The notes beneath the pieces were generated by a model. That model searched no databases. It was not told the DNA's origin and was given only the letters and a program-made list of their open reading frames with translations. The translations under genes and the position numbers were made by a program. From the NCBI GenBank assembly GCA_963809385.1, contig CAWEJL010000008.1, forward strand, positions 37,636-101,635: a stretch of 64,000 nucleotides of DNA, given 5' to 3'. Positions 18,111 through 26,063 of the stretch are shown in pieces. The stretch is from JAKAIY01 sp963809385. GTDB taxonomy: Bacteria; Chloroflexota; Ktedonobacteria; Ktedonobacterales; JADMIN01. Position 1 is the first letter of the stretch. Every line of letters starts with the position of its first letter.

Positions 18111-18662
18111 TCAGGCCCGCGCGGCTGACTGCATGTCTGGCACGAGATGCGCGACCGGGTGATCGGTAGTGACGAAATGCGCGGGCGAGCCGAAGAGCGC
18201 GAGCCGCGTCACCTTGGCGATACGCATGTTGGAGGTCGGCGTGCGCGTCGTGACATAGCGCTGCACGAGCAGGCCGAGCGGGCGCGCGGCGATCATCGCG
18301 GCGGTCGTCGCCATCATCACGTTGTTGAACGTATTGTAGGGGCGCCGCAGCCGCGCGACGCTCATCGCCGAGAAGCTGGTCAGGATGCCCGCGACCGCCA
18401 GGTTCGTGCCGCAGCGCTCGTGAATCGCCATCTCTGGATGGGCGCCACGCAGCAGCGCTAGCGCCTGATCGGCGGCGGGTCGCACCGCTTCGGTCGGGAT
18501 ATCGCCAAAGACGAAGAACCCGCGCGCGAACGAGATGCCGGAGAAGCGCGTGTCGGGATAGCGCTTGCTGAGCAGCACGATTGTGGCGTGCTCCAGCGCG
18601 TGGTTCTCGCGCACCGGCGCGCCCAGCGTCATCTGATGCCAGACCTGCTGAAAGATGTTCAC
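18111..18662 (-). CDS. DUF6391-type membrane protein
   Basis: The protein has 183 residues. The N-terminal PVRENHALEHATIVLLSKRY resembles the NHALEHATxxxL signature that I associate with DUF6391 proteins of Chloroflexota and Cyanobacteria. The middle has HERCGTNLAVAGILTSFSAM and YNTFNNVMMATTAAMIAARPLG, two likely membrane segments. A short amphipathic tail follows. Function is unknown; a metal site formed by the His/Glu/Cys residues is possible but speculative. The gene is separated by about 100 bp from the methyltransferase gene on the same strand. Confidence 0.65.
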   Translation of the reverse strand: MNIFQQVWHQMTLGAPVRENHALEHATIVLLSKRYPDTRFSGISFARGFFVFGDIPTEAVRPAADQALALLRGAHPEMAIHERCGTNLAVAGILTSFSAMSVARLRRPYNTFNNVMMATTAAMIAARPLGLLVQRYVTTRTPTSNMRIAKVTRLALFGSPAHFVTTDHPVAHLVPDMQSAARA

Positions 18663-18759
18663 CCGATGGCTCCTCTCAATGTTTCCTGTGTGGCGACCCC
18701 GTCTGTCCTACTGTAATCTCGCAAATCCCGCACCTGCGCCTGTCGCGCCGTCTGGGCGC

Positions 18760-19488
18760 TCACCCCGTGGCTCCCTGGCCAGACGGCCCATTGCGGCGTA
18801 TGGCGAGCGCGAACAGGTGATAGCCGAGCGGCCCTAGTGGCAGGATATCCTCGGCGAGATAGACGGTATAGTAGGCGAAAGCGACAATCTGATAAAGCGT
18901 ATCCCACTGAATCACCCACCGCAAGAGGACCAGGAGAGGCAGATTGACCAGCTCGGCGACGCCCAGGCCGGTTCGCGTGACGCGGACGATCTCGAACTGG
19001 TCGCCGAGTAGCGCGCGCAGACGATCCACGGAATAGTGGCGGTGGACGCCGGTCGCGGCGATCTCCGGTGGAAACAGGCCATGCCGCGTGGCGCGGACGA
19101 GCGCGGCGTAGAGGTTGAGGGAGTCCAGCCGCCAGAGCAGGCCGCGATGCGGGACGCTGATGGCGAGCGCGCCGCCCGGCTTGAGGACACGGGCCGCTTC
19201 GGCGATGGCGGCTCTTTCATCGGGCAGATGCTCCAGCACATCGAGGAAAATGACGCCGTCAAACGAGGCGGAGGGCAGGCCGGTATGGGCGGCGTCCGCC
19301 AGCGCGTACTCGCCCCTGGGGTCGGCGCGGCGCGCTCGGGCGATGTAGGCTGGCGAAGCGTCCACCCCCACGGCGTCATGGCCCGCCAGCCTGAGCAGCC
19401 GCGTCGCGAAGCCGAACGCGCAGCCGAGATCGAGCACCCGCCCGCCACGGAAGGGGAGCGCGCGCAGGGCGCGGGTCCATCTGGCCAA
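18760..19488 (-). CDS. class I SAM-dependent methyltransferase
   Basis: This 242-residue protein has the Methyltransf_11 layout: VLDLGCAFGFATRLLRLAGHD (motif I), VGVDASPAYIARAR (acidic end of strand 2), FDGVIFLDVLEHLPDE (motif IV) and VLKPGGALAISVPHRG. The C-terminal 90 residues carry LVNLPLLVLLRWVIQ and a hydrophobic segment, suggesting a membrane-associated substrate such as a lipid or quinone. The exact acceptor is unknown. Confidence 0.85.
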   Translation of the reverse strand: MARWTRALRALPFRGGRVLDLGCAFGFATRLLRLAGHDAVGVDASPAYIARARRADPRGEYALADAAHTGLPSASFDGVIFLDVLEHLPDERAAIAEAARVLKPGGALAISVPHRGLLWRLDSLNLYAALVRATRHGLFPPEIAATGVHRHYSVDRLRALLGDQFEIVRVTRTGLGVAELVNLPLLVLLRWVIQWDTLYQIVAFAYYTVYLAEDILPLGPLGYHLFALAIRRNGPSGQGATG

Positions 19489-19621
19489 CTCGTCTCCCTC
19501 CCGACTCTATCAAGATCAAGATCGCGCGTATCGCGTCTATCGTCTATCGCATAGCGCGCGCCGCGCTGGGCGGCGCCGCGGAGGCAGCCCGAAGTCCGCC
19601 GGAACGCTCACAGACGCAGAT

Positions 19622-20704
19622 CTACCCTCCGGGCTGGGAAAGTTCTTCGAGGGGCGGACCGTCTGTCTCAGCCGCCAGCGTTTCCAGCTCCGCGCGGGTC
19701 GCCGCGTCCAGCGGGATGCCCGTGGCGAGGCGCTCCTGGCGGATACGCGCGCGGCGCTCACCAGGGATGCGTACTTCCTGGCCCGGCGCGGCGGGACTGG
19801 CGCGCAGCGCGTCGAGTAGATCGCCCATGCGCCGCTCGTAGAGTGACGCTGGCGCCAGCGCCGCAACGTTGAACGCCATGACCCAGAGCCCCGAATCCGT
19901 TGGCTCATGGGTATCCTCATACGGCGAGCGCACCTGTGGCCCCCAGGCGGAGCCAGAGATGACCGCCGCGAGGATCTCGATCATCAGCGCCAGCGCATAG
20001 CCCTTCGCGCCCGCCATTGGCAGCACCGCGCCCGCGAGCGCGGCTGTCGCGTCGGTTGTCGGGCTCCCCTCGGCGTCGAGCGCCCAATCAACTGGGATGG
20101 GCTCCCCCTGGCGCGCGGCCATGATGATGTTGCCGCGCGCGACGACGGTCGTCGCCATGTCAACGACCACCGGCGCCGCGTCCTCGCCCGCGGGCGCGGC
20201 GAACGCCAGCGGGTTCGTCCCCAGGAAGGCCTCGCGGCCACCCCACGGCGGCATCGCTTTTGGGGTATTGCACACCATCATGGCGATGCAGCCCGCCGCC
20301 GCCGCGCGCTCGACATACGCGGAGAGCGCCGCCGCGTGGTTCGTATGCGCGACCGTCACCATGCCAATGCCCTGCTCGCGCGCCAGGCTGATCGCCGCGT
20401 CCATCGCCGCGACCGCCGCGACCGGGCCAAGCGCGTTATCGGCGTCGAGCGTCCTGATACCCGGCGCCGGCTGGCTCCAGCGCAGCGACGGGCGGGGATT
20501 CGCCAGCCCCGCGCGCACACGCCGTACATACATCGCCAGCCGCGAGACGCCGTGTGAGTCAATGCCCTCCAGGTTCGCCTGGACCAGCGCCCACGCGACG
20601 GCGCCCGCGTCAGCCTCCGGCAGGCCCGCCGCGCGCAAGACCGCTCGCGCGAAGTCTTCCAGCGCCTGCGCGCTGACACGAACGCCGGTCACGTTACCCA
20701 TCAC
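19622..20704 (-). CDS. Ldh-family (YlbC/YiaK-type) NAD(P)-dependent oxidoreductase
   Basis: The 360-residue protein belongs to the malate/L-lactate dehydrogenase family that is distinct from the Rossmann LDHs. Members include ureidoglycolate and 2,3-diketogulonate dehydrogenases. Seen are NLEGIDSHGVSRLAMYV (catalytic His in SHG), GMVTVAHTNHAAALSAYVERA, CNTPKAMPPWGGREAFLGTNPLAFA, and GAKGYALALMIEILAAVISG. The usual GSNHFG motif reads HTNHAA, so the substrate may differ. No pathway neighbours are present. Confidence 0.9.
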   Translation of the reverse strand: MMGNVTGVRVSAQALEDFARAVLRAAGLPEADAGAVAWALVQANLEGIDSHGVSRLAMYVRRVRAGLANPRPSLRWSQPAPGIRTLDADNALGPVAAVAAMDAAISLAREQGIGMVTVAHTNHAAALSAYVERAAAAGCIAMMVCNTPKAMPPWGGREAFLGTNPLAFAAPAGEDAAPVVVDMATTVVARGNIIMAARQGEPIPVDWALDAEGSPTTDATAALAGAVLPMAGAKGYALALMIEILAAVISGSAWGPQVRSPYEDTHEPTDSGLWVMAFNVAALAPASLYERRMGDLLDALRASPAAPGQEVRIPGERRARIRQERLATGIPLDAATRAELETLAAETDGPPLEELSQPGG

Positions 20705-20734
20705 TTTGCCCTATCCGCGTGCGATATTGCGCCC

Positions 20735-20807
20735 GCCCTGATACCGCTGTGGTCGCATTAGGAACAACATGGCGGCGCCGCGCGCAGCCTATGTATACAA
20801 GTATACC
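20735..20807. repeat. intergenic repeat, copy A
   Basis: This stretch has CCTGATACCGCTGTGGTCGC followed by ATTAGGAACAACATGGCGGC and GCCGCGCGC, then a GTATAC-containing end. It matches the region 22467-22541 over about 50 bp with a few changes. It lies between the Ldh gene and the WTGTD gene. Confidence 0.6.
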
Positions 20808-20851
20808 GAGCGGATGCGCGCGGCGCTTATGCGCTGGCGGGGTCAGGCGTG

Positions 20852-21910
20852 TCAATGCTGGGTGAGATAGCACATGGCAATGTTCAGGTGGTGGGCGGTA
20901 TCGGTCCCTGTCCAGGCGACCTGCTCGTCGCCGGCATAGAAGGCCTGCGCGGGGCCACCAATCGCCGTCTCACCAAGTGTGATCTTGGTCTCAGCCGGAT
21001 TGGGAAAGTTCATACCTGAGGCGCTCCACTGCAGGTTCAGATGATGGGCGGTATCTGTCCCTGTCCAGCTGATCCAGTCCATGCCCGATTGTACGATATA
21101 CGGTCCCAGGAAGTCGGTGTGCGGGGCGAACGCGCTCGTCTCTGGCAGCCCGGCGTCCAGCGTGTTATTGAAGGTGACGCCGTCGGGGGAGTCGGCGAGG
21201 TTGAGCTGGAGCGCGCGTGTGGTCCAGTTCAATACCAGATGGGTTGTCCCGTATCTTGTCAGGTGCGGCCCAGCGTTGCTGCTGAATTGGGTCAGCACGG
21301 TCTTCTGTCCCGCGACCAGATGGGAATCTGTGTAGGTGATCGGCATGATGTTGAGCGAATGGTTGGCGTCAGTCCCGGTCCACGCCAGGTACATGTGAGC
21401 GCCAAGCGTAAAGATAGCCGGAGCGGCGATGCTGTTCTCGTGAACCAGCGTTAGCTTCTTCTGGCTGCCATAGACGCCATAGAGGACGTTGAGGGAGTGG
21501 TTCGCATCTGTGCCAGTCCAGGCCACCACGATAGGGCCGCCAGCCACTTGCGTAACGTCCGGACGGAATGGCGAGGTTTCGTTGAGCGTGAACTTGTGAG
21601 CGAAGTTCAGACCGTCGGTACTGGTCTCGACGTTGAGGTGGTGGGCAGTGTCGGTACCAGTCCAGGCGATCACGGACCTGTTGAATGACGCGTTAGGCTC
21701 GAAGATGCTGCTGAGCGCGGGGCCATCAATACTCATATCAGGCAGCACGATCTTGCTGAATTTGAAAGCAGGCGGCGCCGCACGAGCCGCTTGAGTTGAA
21801 GCTTCCACCGGATGCTGCGAGGCGGCCCACGCAGGGGCGGCGCCGCCAATCGCGAGAACGACCGCAGTGAACAACGCGACGACTGACGCAGTCAGGTGAT
21901 GCTGACGCAT
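20852..21910 (-). CDS. secreted protein of six WTGTD repeats, probable beta-propeller
   Basis: This protein has about 352 residues from ATG 21910, chosen because AAGGAGG lies 6 nt upstream. A signal peptide (TASVVALFTAVVLAIGGAAP, cleavage after AWA) precedes the mature domain. The motif (A/S)WTGTD(T/A)(A/N)H(H/S)LN recurs with its Trp 46-53 residues apart. Five copies are near-perfect, and a fourth, degenerate one reads NWTTRALQLNL. Six repeats of about 50 residues suggest a six-bladed propeller like sialidase or Asp-box folds, but no sialidase active-site set is evident. It is probably exported, and function is unknown. It is flanked on both sides by copies of an intergenic repeat. Confidence 0.75.
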   Translation of the reverse strand: MRQHHLTASVVALFTAVVLAIGGAAPAWAASQHPVEASTQAARAAPPAFKFSKIVLPDMSIDGPALSSIFEPNASFNRSVIAWTGTDTAHHLNVETSTDGLNFAHKFTLNETSPFRPDVTQVAGGPIVVAWTGTDANHSLNVLYGVYGSQKKLTLVHENSIAAPAIFTLGAHMYLAWTGTDANHSLNIMPITYTDSHLVAGQKTVLTQFSSNAGPHLTRYGTTHLVLNWTTRALQLNLADSPDGVTFNNTLDAGLPETSAFAPHTDFLGPYIVQSGMDWISWTGTDTAHHLNLQWSASGMNFPNPAETKITLGETAIGGPAQAFYAGDEQVAWTGTDTAHHLNIAMCYLTQH

Positions 21911-22588
21911 GAACATCCTCCTTGATATCCGCTTCGTAGATATCTGCTTGGTAGCGGTGTGGCACAGCATGGGGTTCTGTGCTCAAATACAACTCCCGCG
22001 CTCTTGCCCTGAGGGGGTGATGGGCAAACCGGCACATACACCGCGGCGCCGTCTATTTCCCAGCCCACGGGTCCTCTCTTGCTGGTCAGCATGGTCTGGC
22101 CGCGCATTCATCTATGGGGCTGGATCGCCTTCCCGCCGGTCCTCCTTCCCGCCAGGCGGCGCGCGGCGATGTGCGCGACATCGCCGAAGTCGCGCCATCT
22201 CGTCGGCGACCAAATGTAAATATTACTCGCAGCGTGACACAACACCCGCACAGCCGGATAACTGGAGGACACAAGCGCATCACTGCGGCGCTCTAGCCGT
22301 GTTGAGGTGTTGCTCGGCTCACACTTCCGGCGCTTCGCTTAACGCAGCGGAGCGCGGAGCGTCTGAGAGGTGGAAATGCGGCCGCGAAAGCGGAAAGAAG
22401 CGCGCCATAGCAAGCGAAGCAGATGGGAAGAAAGCCAGGAATGCCTTCCCCGCGAGGTGGCGCCCATCCTGATATCACCCTGATATCACCCTGGCCTCAT
22501 CGGGAACAACGTGGCGGCTCCGCGCGCGCGAACAGTATACTGAACACCTAGCGCGACGCCCGCGTCACGCGCCAGACAGGCGCGCGTC
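21911..22588. other. intergenic region, no convincing gene
   Basis: About 680 bp separate the divergent WTGTD and HD-GYP genes. The open frames here have no family similarity and no plausible ribosome site. It contains a direct repeat CTGATATCACC/CTGATATCACC at 22469-22490 and repeat copy B. Confidence 0.5.
22467..22541. repeat. intergenic repeat, copy B
   Basis: CCTGATATCACCCTGGCCTC, ATCGGGAACAACGTGGCGGC and TCCGCGCGC, then AGTATAC. It aligns with 20735-20807 and includes an extra copy of the CTGATATCACC unit. It ends about 50-80 bp before the HD-GYP start. Confidence 0.6.
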
Positions 22589-22618
22589 GTGGGGGCTTGG
22601 GAGGAGAGAGGGGAAACT

Positions 22619-23302
22619 TTGTTCATCGTCACGGACGCGGCGCCAGGGACCCGGCGGCACACGCAGCGCGTCATTAGCGAACTGGCGCAGAGCATCCAGG
22701 AGCGGGACCTGGTCACCTATCAGCACTGCCGCCGGGTGGCGATCTACGCCAACCGCCTCGCCCGCCAGATGGGCTGGCAGCGCGCCGCCGCGCGCGAGCT
22801 GGCGCTGGCGGGGCTAGTGCATGACCTGGGCAAGACGTGGGTGCGCAACGAGGTGCTGCTCAAGCCCGCGCGGCTCTCAGAGAGCGAGCGCGAGACGATC
22901 GAGAAGCACCCCGTCACCGCCGCCCAACTCCTCTGGGCGTTCGATATGCCCGACCTGATCCTCGACGCGGTACTCAGCCACCACGAGCGCTGGGACGGCG
23001 CGGGCTATCCGCAGCGGCTGGCCGGCGCGGCGATCCCGCTGGGCGCGCGGCTGCTCAGTGTCGCTGATGTCTTTGATGTGATCACTACTGACCGCCCGTA
23101 CAAAGCCGCGATGAGCGTCAGCGAGGCGCGCGAGCGCATCCACGAGGGGGCGGGCGGCTCATTCGACCCGGCGGTCGTGGACGCCTTCACTGCGCTGCTC
23201 GACGCCCGGCCGGATTTTCGCCTCACCGCGTATATGGATGCCGTGGCGCCGGACAGGCTGTGGAGCGAGCACGATAGCGGTGACCAGCTCACGCCCGCCT
23301 GA
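22619..23302 (+). CDS. HD-GYP domain protein (cyclic-di-GMP phosphodiesterase type)
   Basis: The preferred start is TTG 22619, because GGAGGAGAGAGGGG lies just upstream; GTG 22589 in the same frame is the alternative. The product has about 227 residues. The HD-GYP signature is complete: HCRRVAIYA, LAGLVHDLGKTWV (HD motif), EKHPVTAAQLL, LSHHERWDGAGYPQRLAG (the HHExxDGxGYP motif) and ARLLSVADVFDVIT. No receiver or sensor domain is attached, so it is a stand-alone hydrolase of c-di-GMP or another cyclic dinucleotide, in the cytoplasm. A GNAT gene follows after 31 bp. Confidence 0.9.
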   Translation: MFIVTDAAPGTRRHTQRVISELAQSIQERDLVTYQHCRRVAIYANRLARQMGWQRAAARELALAGLVHDLGKTWVRNEVLLKPARLSESERETIEKHPVTAAQLLWAFDMPDLILDAVLSHHERWDGAGYPQRLAGAAIPLGARLLSVADVFDVITTDRPYKAAMSVSEARERIHEGAGGSFDPAVVDAFTALLDARPDFRLTAYMDAVAPDRLWSEHDSGDQLTPA

Positions 23303-23333
23303 ACCAGACGTTCCGCAGGAAGGTCGCCCAGGT

Positions 23334-23819
23334 ATGCCAGACACCGCCGTCACCCGCTTCCTGTTCCGGCCCATGCGCGTGCGCGACGCCCTGGCCGCCA
23401 GCCGCTGGCGCTATCCAGCGGAGTACGCGATCTACGACCTGGCCCTGACAGAGTTGCTGTTCTACGCGATCTTCCGCGCGCCGCTGCGGACGCTGGGCGT
23501 CTACCCGCTTGCGGTCGCCACGGCGGATGACCCCTTCATCAGTGTCTTTTCGCTCATCCACCGCGGCGATGATGTGGAGATTGGGGTAGGGATGCGCCCC
23601 GACCTGATGGGCCACGGCCTGGGGCTGGAGCTGATGCTGCAGGGGATGGACTATGCGCGCAAGCGGCTACACCCCGCGACGTTCAGCCTCGATGTCGCGA
23701 CCTTCAACCGGCGCGCTATCGCGGTTTATGAGCGCGCCGGCTTCCAGCCAGGCCCTACCAAGCCCTTCATCGCCCAGGGCAAACGCGTCGAGTCCATGAA
23801 GATGACGCGCCCGGCATGA
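23334..23819 (+). CDS. GNAT-family N-acetyltransferase
   Basis: This protein has 161 residues from MPDTAVTRFLFRPMR. The acetyl-CoA site is VGMRPDLMGHGLGLELMLQGM (the R/Q-x-x-G-x-G/A loop), with NRRAIAVYERAGFQ at the C-terminal strand. The upstream open frame overlaps the HD-GYP gene and is ignored. The substrate is unknown. It is followed by the palindromic repeat that separates it from the convergent ABC exporter genes. Confidence 0.85.
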   Translation: MPDTAVTRFLFRPMRVRDALAASRWRYPAEYAIYDLALTELLFYAIFRAPLRTLGVYPLAVATADDPFISVFSLIHRGDDVEIGVGMRPDLMGHGLGLELMLQGMDYARKRLHPATFSLDVATFNRRAIAVYERAGFQPGPTKPFIAQGKRVESMKMTRPA

Positions 23820-23824
23820 CCACT

Positions 23825-23862
23825 TCCCCTCTCCTCGCGGGAGAGGGGGTCAGGGGGTCAGG
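23825..23862. repeat. GC-rich palindromic intergenic repeat, copy 2
   Basis: CCCCTCTCC, loop TCGC, GGGAGAGGGGG, then tail TCAGGGGGTCAGGTCGCC. It lies between the convergent GNAT and ABC permease genes and can serve as a bidirectional terminator. Confidence 0.8.
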
Positions 23863-23870
23863 TCGCCACC

Positions 23871-24644
23871 TCACTCCCACTTGAAGGTGAAGGCCGCCCC
23901 GCCGAGGAAGACCACACCCCAGGCCAGCAGCGAGAGCAGGCTCCAGGCCTGGAACGCGCCCGCGTTGAGCGAGCCGTACAGAGCGGTGGAGAGCGCGGCG
24001 GCGGGCAGGGCGTAGGCGATGGGCTGGATGATGGCGGGCAGCGCGCTGACGGGTACGACTGTGCCGCCGATCAGCACGAACAGCAGATACAGCCCGTTGG
24101 CGGCCGCCAGCGTCGCCTCGGCTCGCAGTGCGCCCGCCATCAGCATCCCCAGCCCGCTGAAGGTCGCCGTGCCGATCAGGCAGACCAGCAGGAACAGCGG
24201 CAGCGAGCCAGTGGGTCGCCAGTCGAGGAACAGCAGCGCCAGCAGCGAGAGCAGCGCGATCTGCCCGGCCTCCACTACCAGCACCGCTAGCGTTTTCGCC
24301 AGGATTAGCCCGCCGCGCGAGAGCGGCGACGCGCCCAACCGCTTCAGCACGCCGTAGAAGCGCTCGTAGCCGGTCGCGATGCCCAGGCTGACCATGCCGG
24401 TAGACATGATCGCCAGCGCCAGCACGCCCGGCACGAGGAAGTTGATTCCAACCCCGGCGACCTTGACGAACGAAAAGAAGAACAGCAGCAGCGTTGGAAT
24501 GAAGATGGTAATCAGCAGGCTCTCACCGCGCCGCAGCGTCATCGTCAACTCGGCGCGCGTCTGCGCCAGCACGGCGCGCCAGAACGGGGCCGCGCCGCCA
24601 GTCGTGACGGTGGTAGGTGATGTGGATGGGGTCGAGGCGCTCAC
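23871..24644 (-). CDS. ABC-2 type transporter permease
   Basis: The 257-residue protein has six hydrophobic segments and the ABC2_membrane pattern, including MVSLGIATGYERFYGVLKRLGASPLSRGG (the cytosolic coupling segment) and GLGMLMAGALRAEATLAAANGLYLL. Its ATG overlaps the stop of the ATPase gene by 4 bp, so the two are translationally coupled. Such pairs export drugs, lipids or peptides; the cargo is unknown. Confidence 0.88.
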   Translation of the reverse strand: MSASTPSTSPTTVTTGGAAPFWRAVLAQTRAELTMTLRRGESLLITIFIPTLLLFFFSFVKVAGVGINFLVPGVLALAIMSTGMVSLGIATGYERFYGVLKRLGASPLSRGGLILAKTLAVLVVEAGQIALLSLLALLFLDWRPTGSLPLFLLVCLIGTATFSGLGMLMAGALRAEATLAAANGLYLLFVLIGGTVVPVSALPAIIQPIAYALPAAALSTALYGSLNAGAFQAWSLLSLLAWGVVFLGGAAFTFKWE

Positions 24645-25627
24645 TCGCGCATCTCCTTTCCGGTCAGGCGAATGAAGACATCCTCCAGCGACGAGCGGCC
24701 CACGCGCAGTTCGGTCAGGTCCACCGCATGCTCGCGCAGCCAGCCGGTAAGCTCTACCAACAGGTCGCGCGGCGCGCCAGTATCGAAGGCGTAGACGCCG
24801 GGACTTTCCTCGCGCGCGGCGCGCACCGACGGCAGCTTGCCCAGCGCCGCCATATCCAGCCCTGGCGCGGCGCGGAAGCGCACCTCGGTCCCGGTGGTGG
24901 ACTGGCTGGTAGTCAGGCCGGCGGGCGTATCCAGCGCGATGATCTTGCCGCCGTCCATGATCGCGATGCGGTCAGCCAGCCGCTCGGCCTCATCCATAAA
25001 GTGCGTCGTCAGCATCACCGTGACGCCGCGCGCCTTGAGTTCCTGGATGATATCCCAGGTGGCGCGGCGCGCCTGCGGGTCCATGCCGGTCGTTGGCTCG
25101 TCGAGGAAGACCAGCCGCGGCTTGCCGACGATCGCCACCGCCAGCGCCAGCCGCCGCTTCTGCCCGCCCGAGAGCTGGCGGAAGCGCGTCCCGGCGGCGG
25201 CGCTCAGGCCGACACGCTCCATGAGTTGCGCCGGGTCTTCGGGATCGGCGAAGAAGCTGGCGTAGAGCGCCAGAATCTCGCGCGCCCGCAGCATCTGATA
25301 GAGGCCGTCCTGCTGGAGCATCACGCCGACCAGCGGCTTGAGGCGGGCGCCATCACGGCGCGGGTCGAGGCCGAGCACGCGCGCCTCGCCCTTATCGGCG
25401 ACACGATAGCCTTCCAATATCTCGATTGTCGTTGTCTTGCCGGCGCCGTTCGGGCCGAGCAGGGCGAAAATCTCGCCCTGCTGGACCGTGAACGAGGCTC
25501 CGTTGACCGCGACGACATCGCCATACGATTTGACCAGGCCGCTGACCGAAATCGCGGCCCCGCTGGCCTGGGCGGGGGCTCCCCCGCCACCCGGCGCGCG
25601 CGAGCTTGCTGTCTGTGCGCTGCTCAT
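24641..25627 (-). CDS. ABC-2 type transporter ATPase, DrrA-like
   Basis: This 328-residue ATPase has Walker A GPNGAGKTT, signature LSGGQKRRLALAVAI, Walker B LVFLDEPTTGMDPQARR and an H-loop in LTTHFMDEAERLADR. The C-terminal 90 residues correspond to the DUF4162-type domain common in DrrA-type exporters. The N-terminal SSRAPGGGGAPAQAS is low-complexity. It precedes the permease gene in the transcript. Confidence 0.92.
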   Translation of the reverse strand: MSSAQTASSRAPGGGGAPAQASGAAISVSGLVKSYGDVVAVNGASFTVQQGEIFALLGPNGAGKTTTIEILEGYRVADKGEARVLGLDPRRDGARLKPLVGVMLQQDGLYQMLRAREILALYASFFADPEDPAQLMERVGLSAAAGTRFRQLSGGQKRRLALAVAIVGKPRLVFLDEPTTGMDPQARRATWDIIQELKARGVTVMLTTHFMDEAERLADRIAIMDGGKIIALDTPAGLTTSQSTTGTEVRFRAAPGLDMAALGKLPSVRAAREESPGVYAFDTGAPRDLLVELTGWLREHAVDLTELRVGRSSLEDVFIRLTGKEMRE

Positions 25628-25993
25628 CTATCCGCTCATTACGCTAAAGAGAACGCATGCCGTTTACGCATCGGAACCGCTGAAAAACGTCCGCGCGCCG
25701 CTCGGAATTCACGGCGCAGGCTGGCGTCCCAGCGCCTCCAGTCACCTACCCTATCATACGCGCCCAGCGCACGCCATCGGGTGTTTTGTAGGGTCTGGTA
25801 GGGTGAGGCGCGAAGGGAGCGGTTGAAAACCATGTGAGATGGAGGAATATGGCGAACGTAGTACAAGATGGGCCCGCGCCGCGAAAGGGATAGCGGTGGG
25901 CTGGCGACCGCGCGCCAGGGGGAATCTCCGTGTATTTCCCGGATTCACGCGCGCTATCACACGCGAGCGAACGCCGCGCCGCTGTGACACGGT

Positions 25994-26022
25994 TGTTAGT
26001 TAGGACACTTGACAAACTAACA
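25994..26022. promoter_or_regulatory. XylR-like operator upstream of the ROK gene
   Basis: Perfect 8-bp inverted arms TGTTAGTT and AACTAACA flank a 13-bp spacer. The TTAGTT...CAAACTAA pattern resembles the XylR box of Bacillus. It overlaps a -35 element, as expected for repression, and lies about 40 bp before the ROK start. Confidence 0.7.
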
Positions 26023-26038
26023 GCCCCCATGCTACCCT
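26009..26038 (+). promoter_or_regulatory. probable sigma-70 promoter of the ROK/xyl locus
   Basis: TTGACA at 26009-26014, an 18-bp spacer, and TACCCT at 26033-26038. The -35 lies inside the inverted-repeat operator. The -10 match is weak, so this is tentative. Confidence 0.45.
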
Positions 26039-26063
26039 GTGCAGCAGCGGAGGGCAATGGCCT

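Noticed and set aside
22619..23819. Anti-phage system made of HD-GYP and GNAT genes
   Set aside because: A stand-alone HD-GYP and an acetyltransferase form no known defence pair, and no cyclase or effector is adjacent.
24617..25801. Open frame of 394 codons antisense to the ABC ATPase
   Set aside because: The ATPase on the other strand has all ABC motifs; this frame is its shadow.
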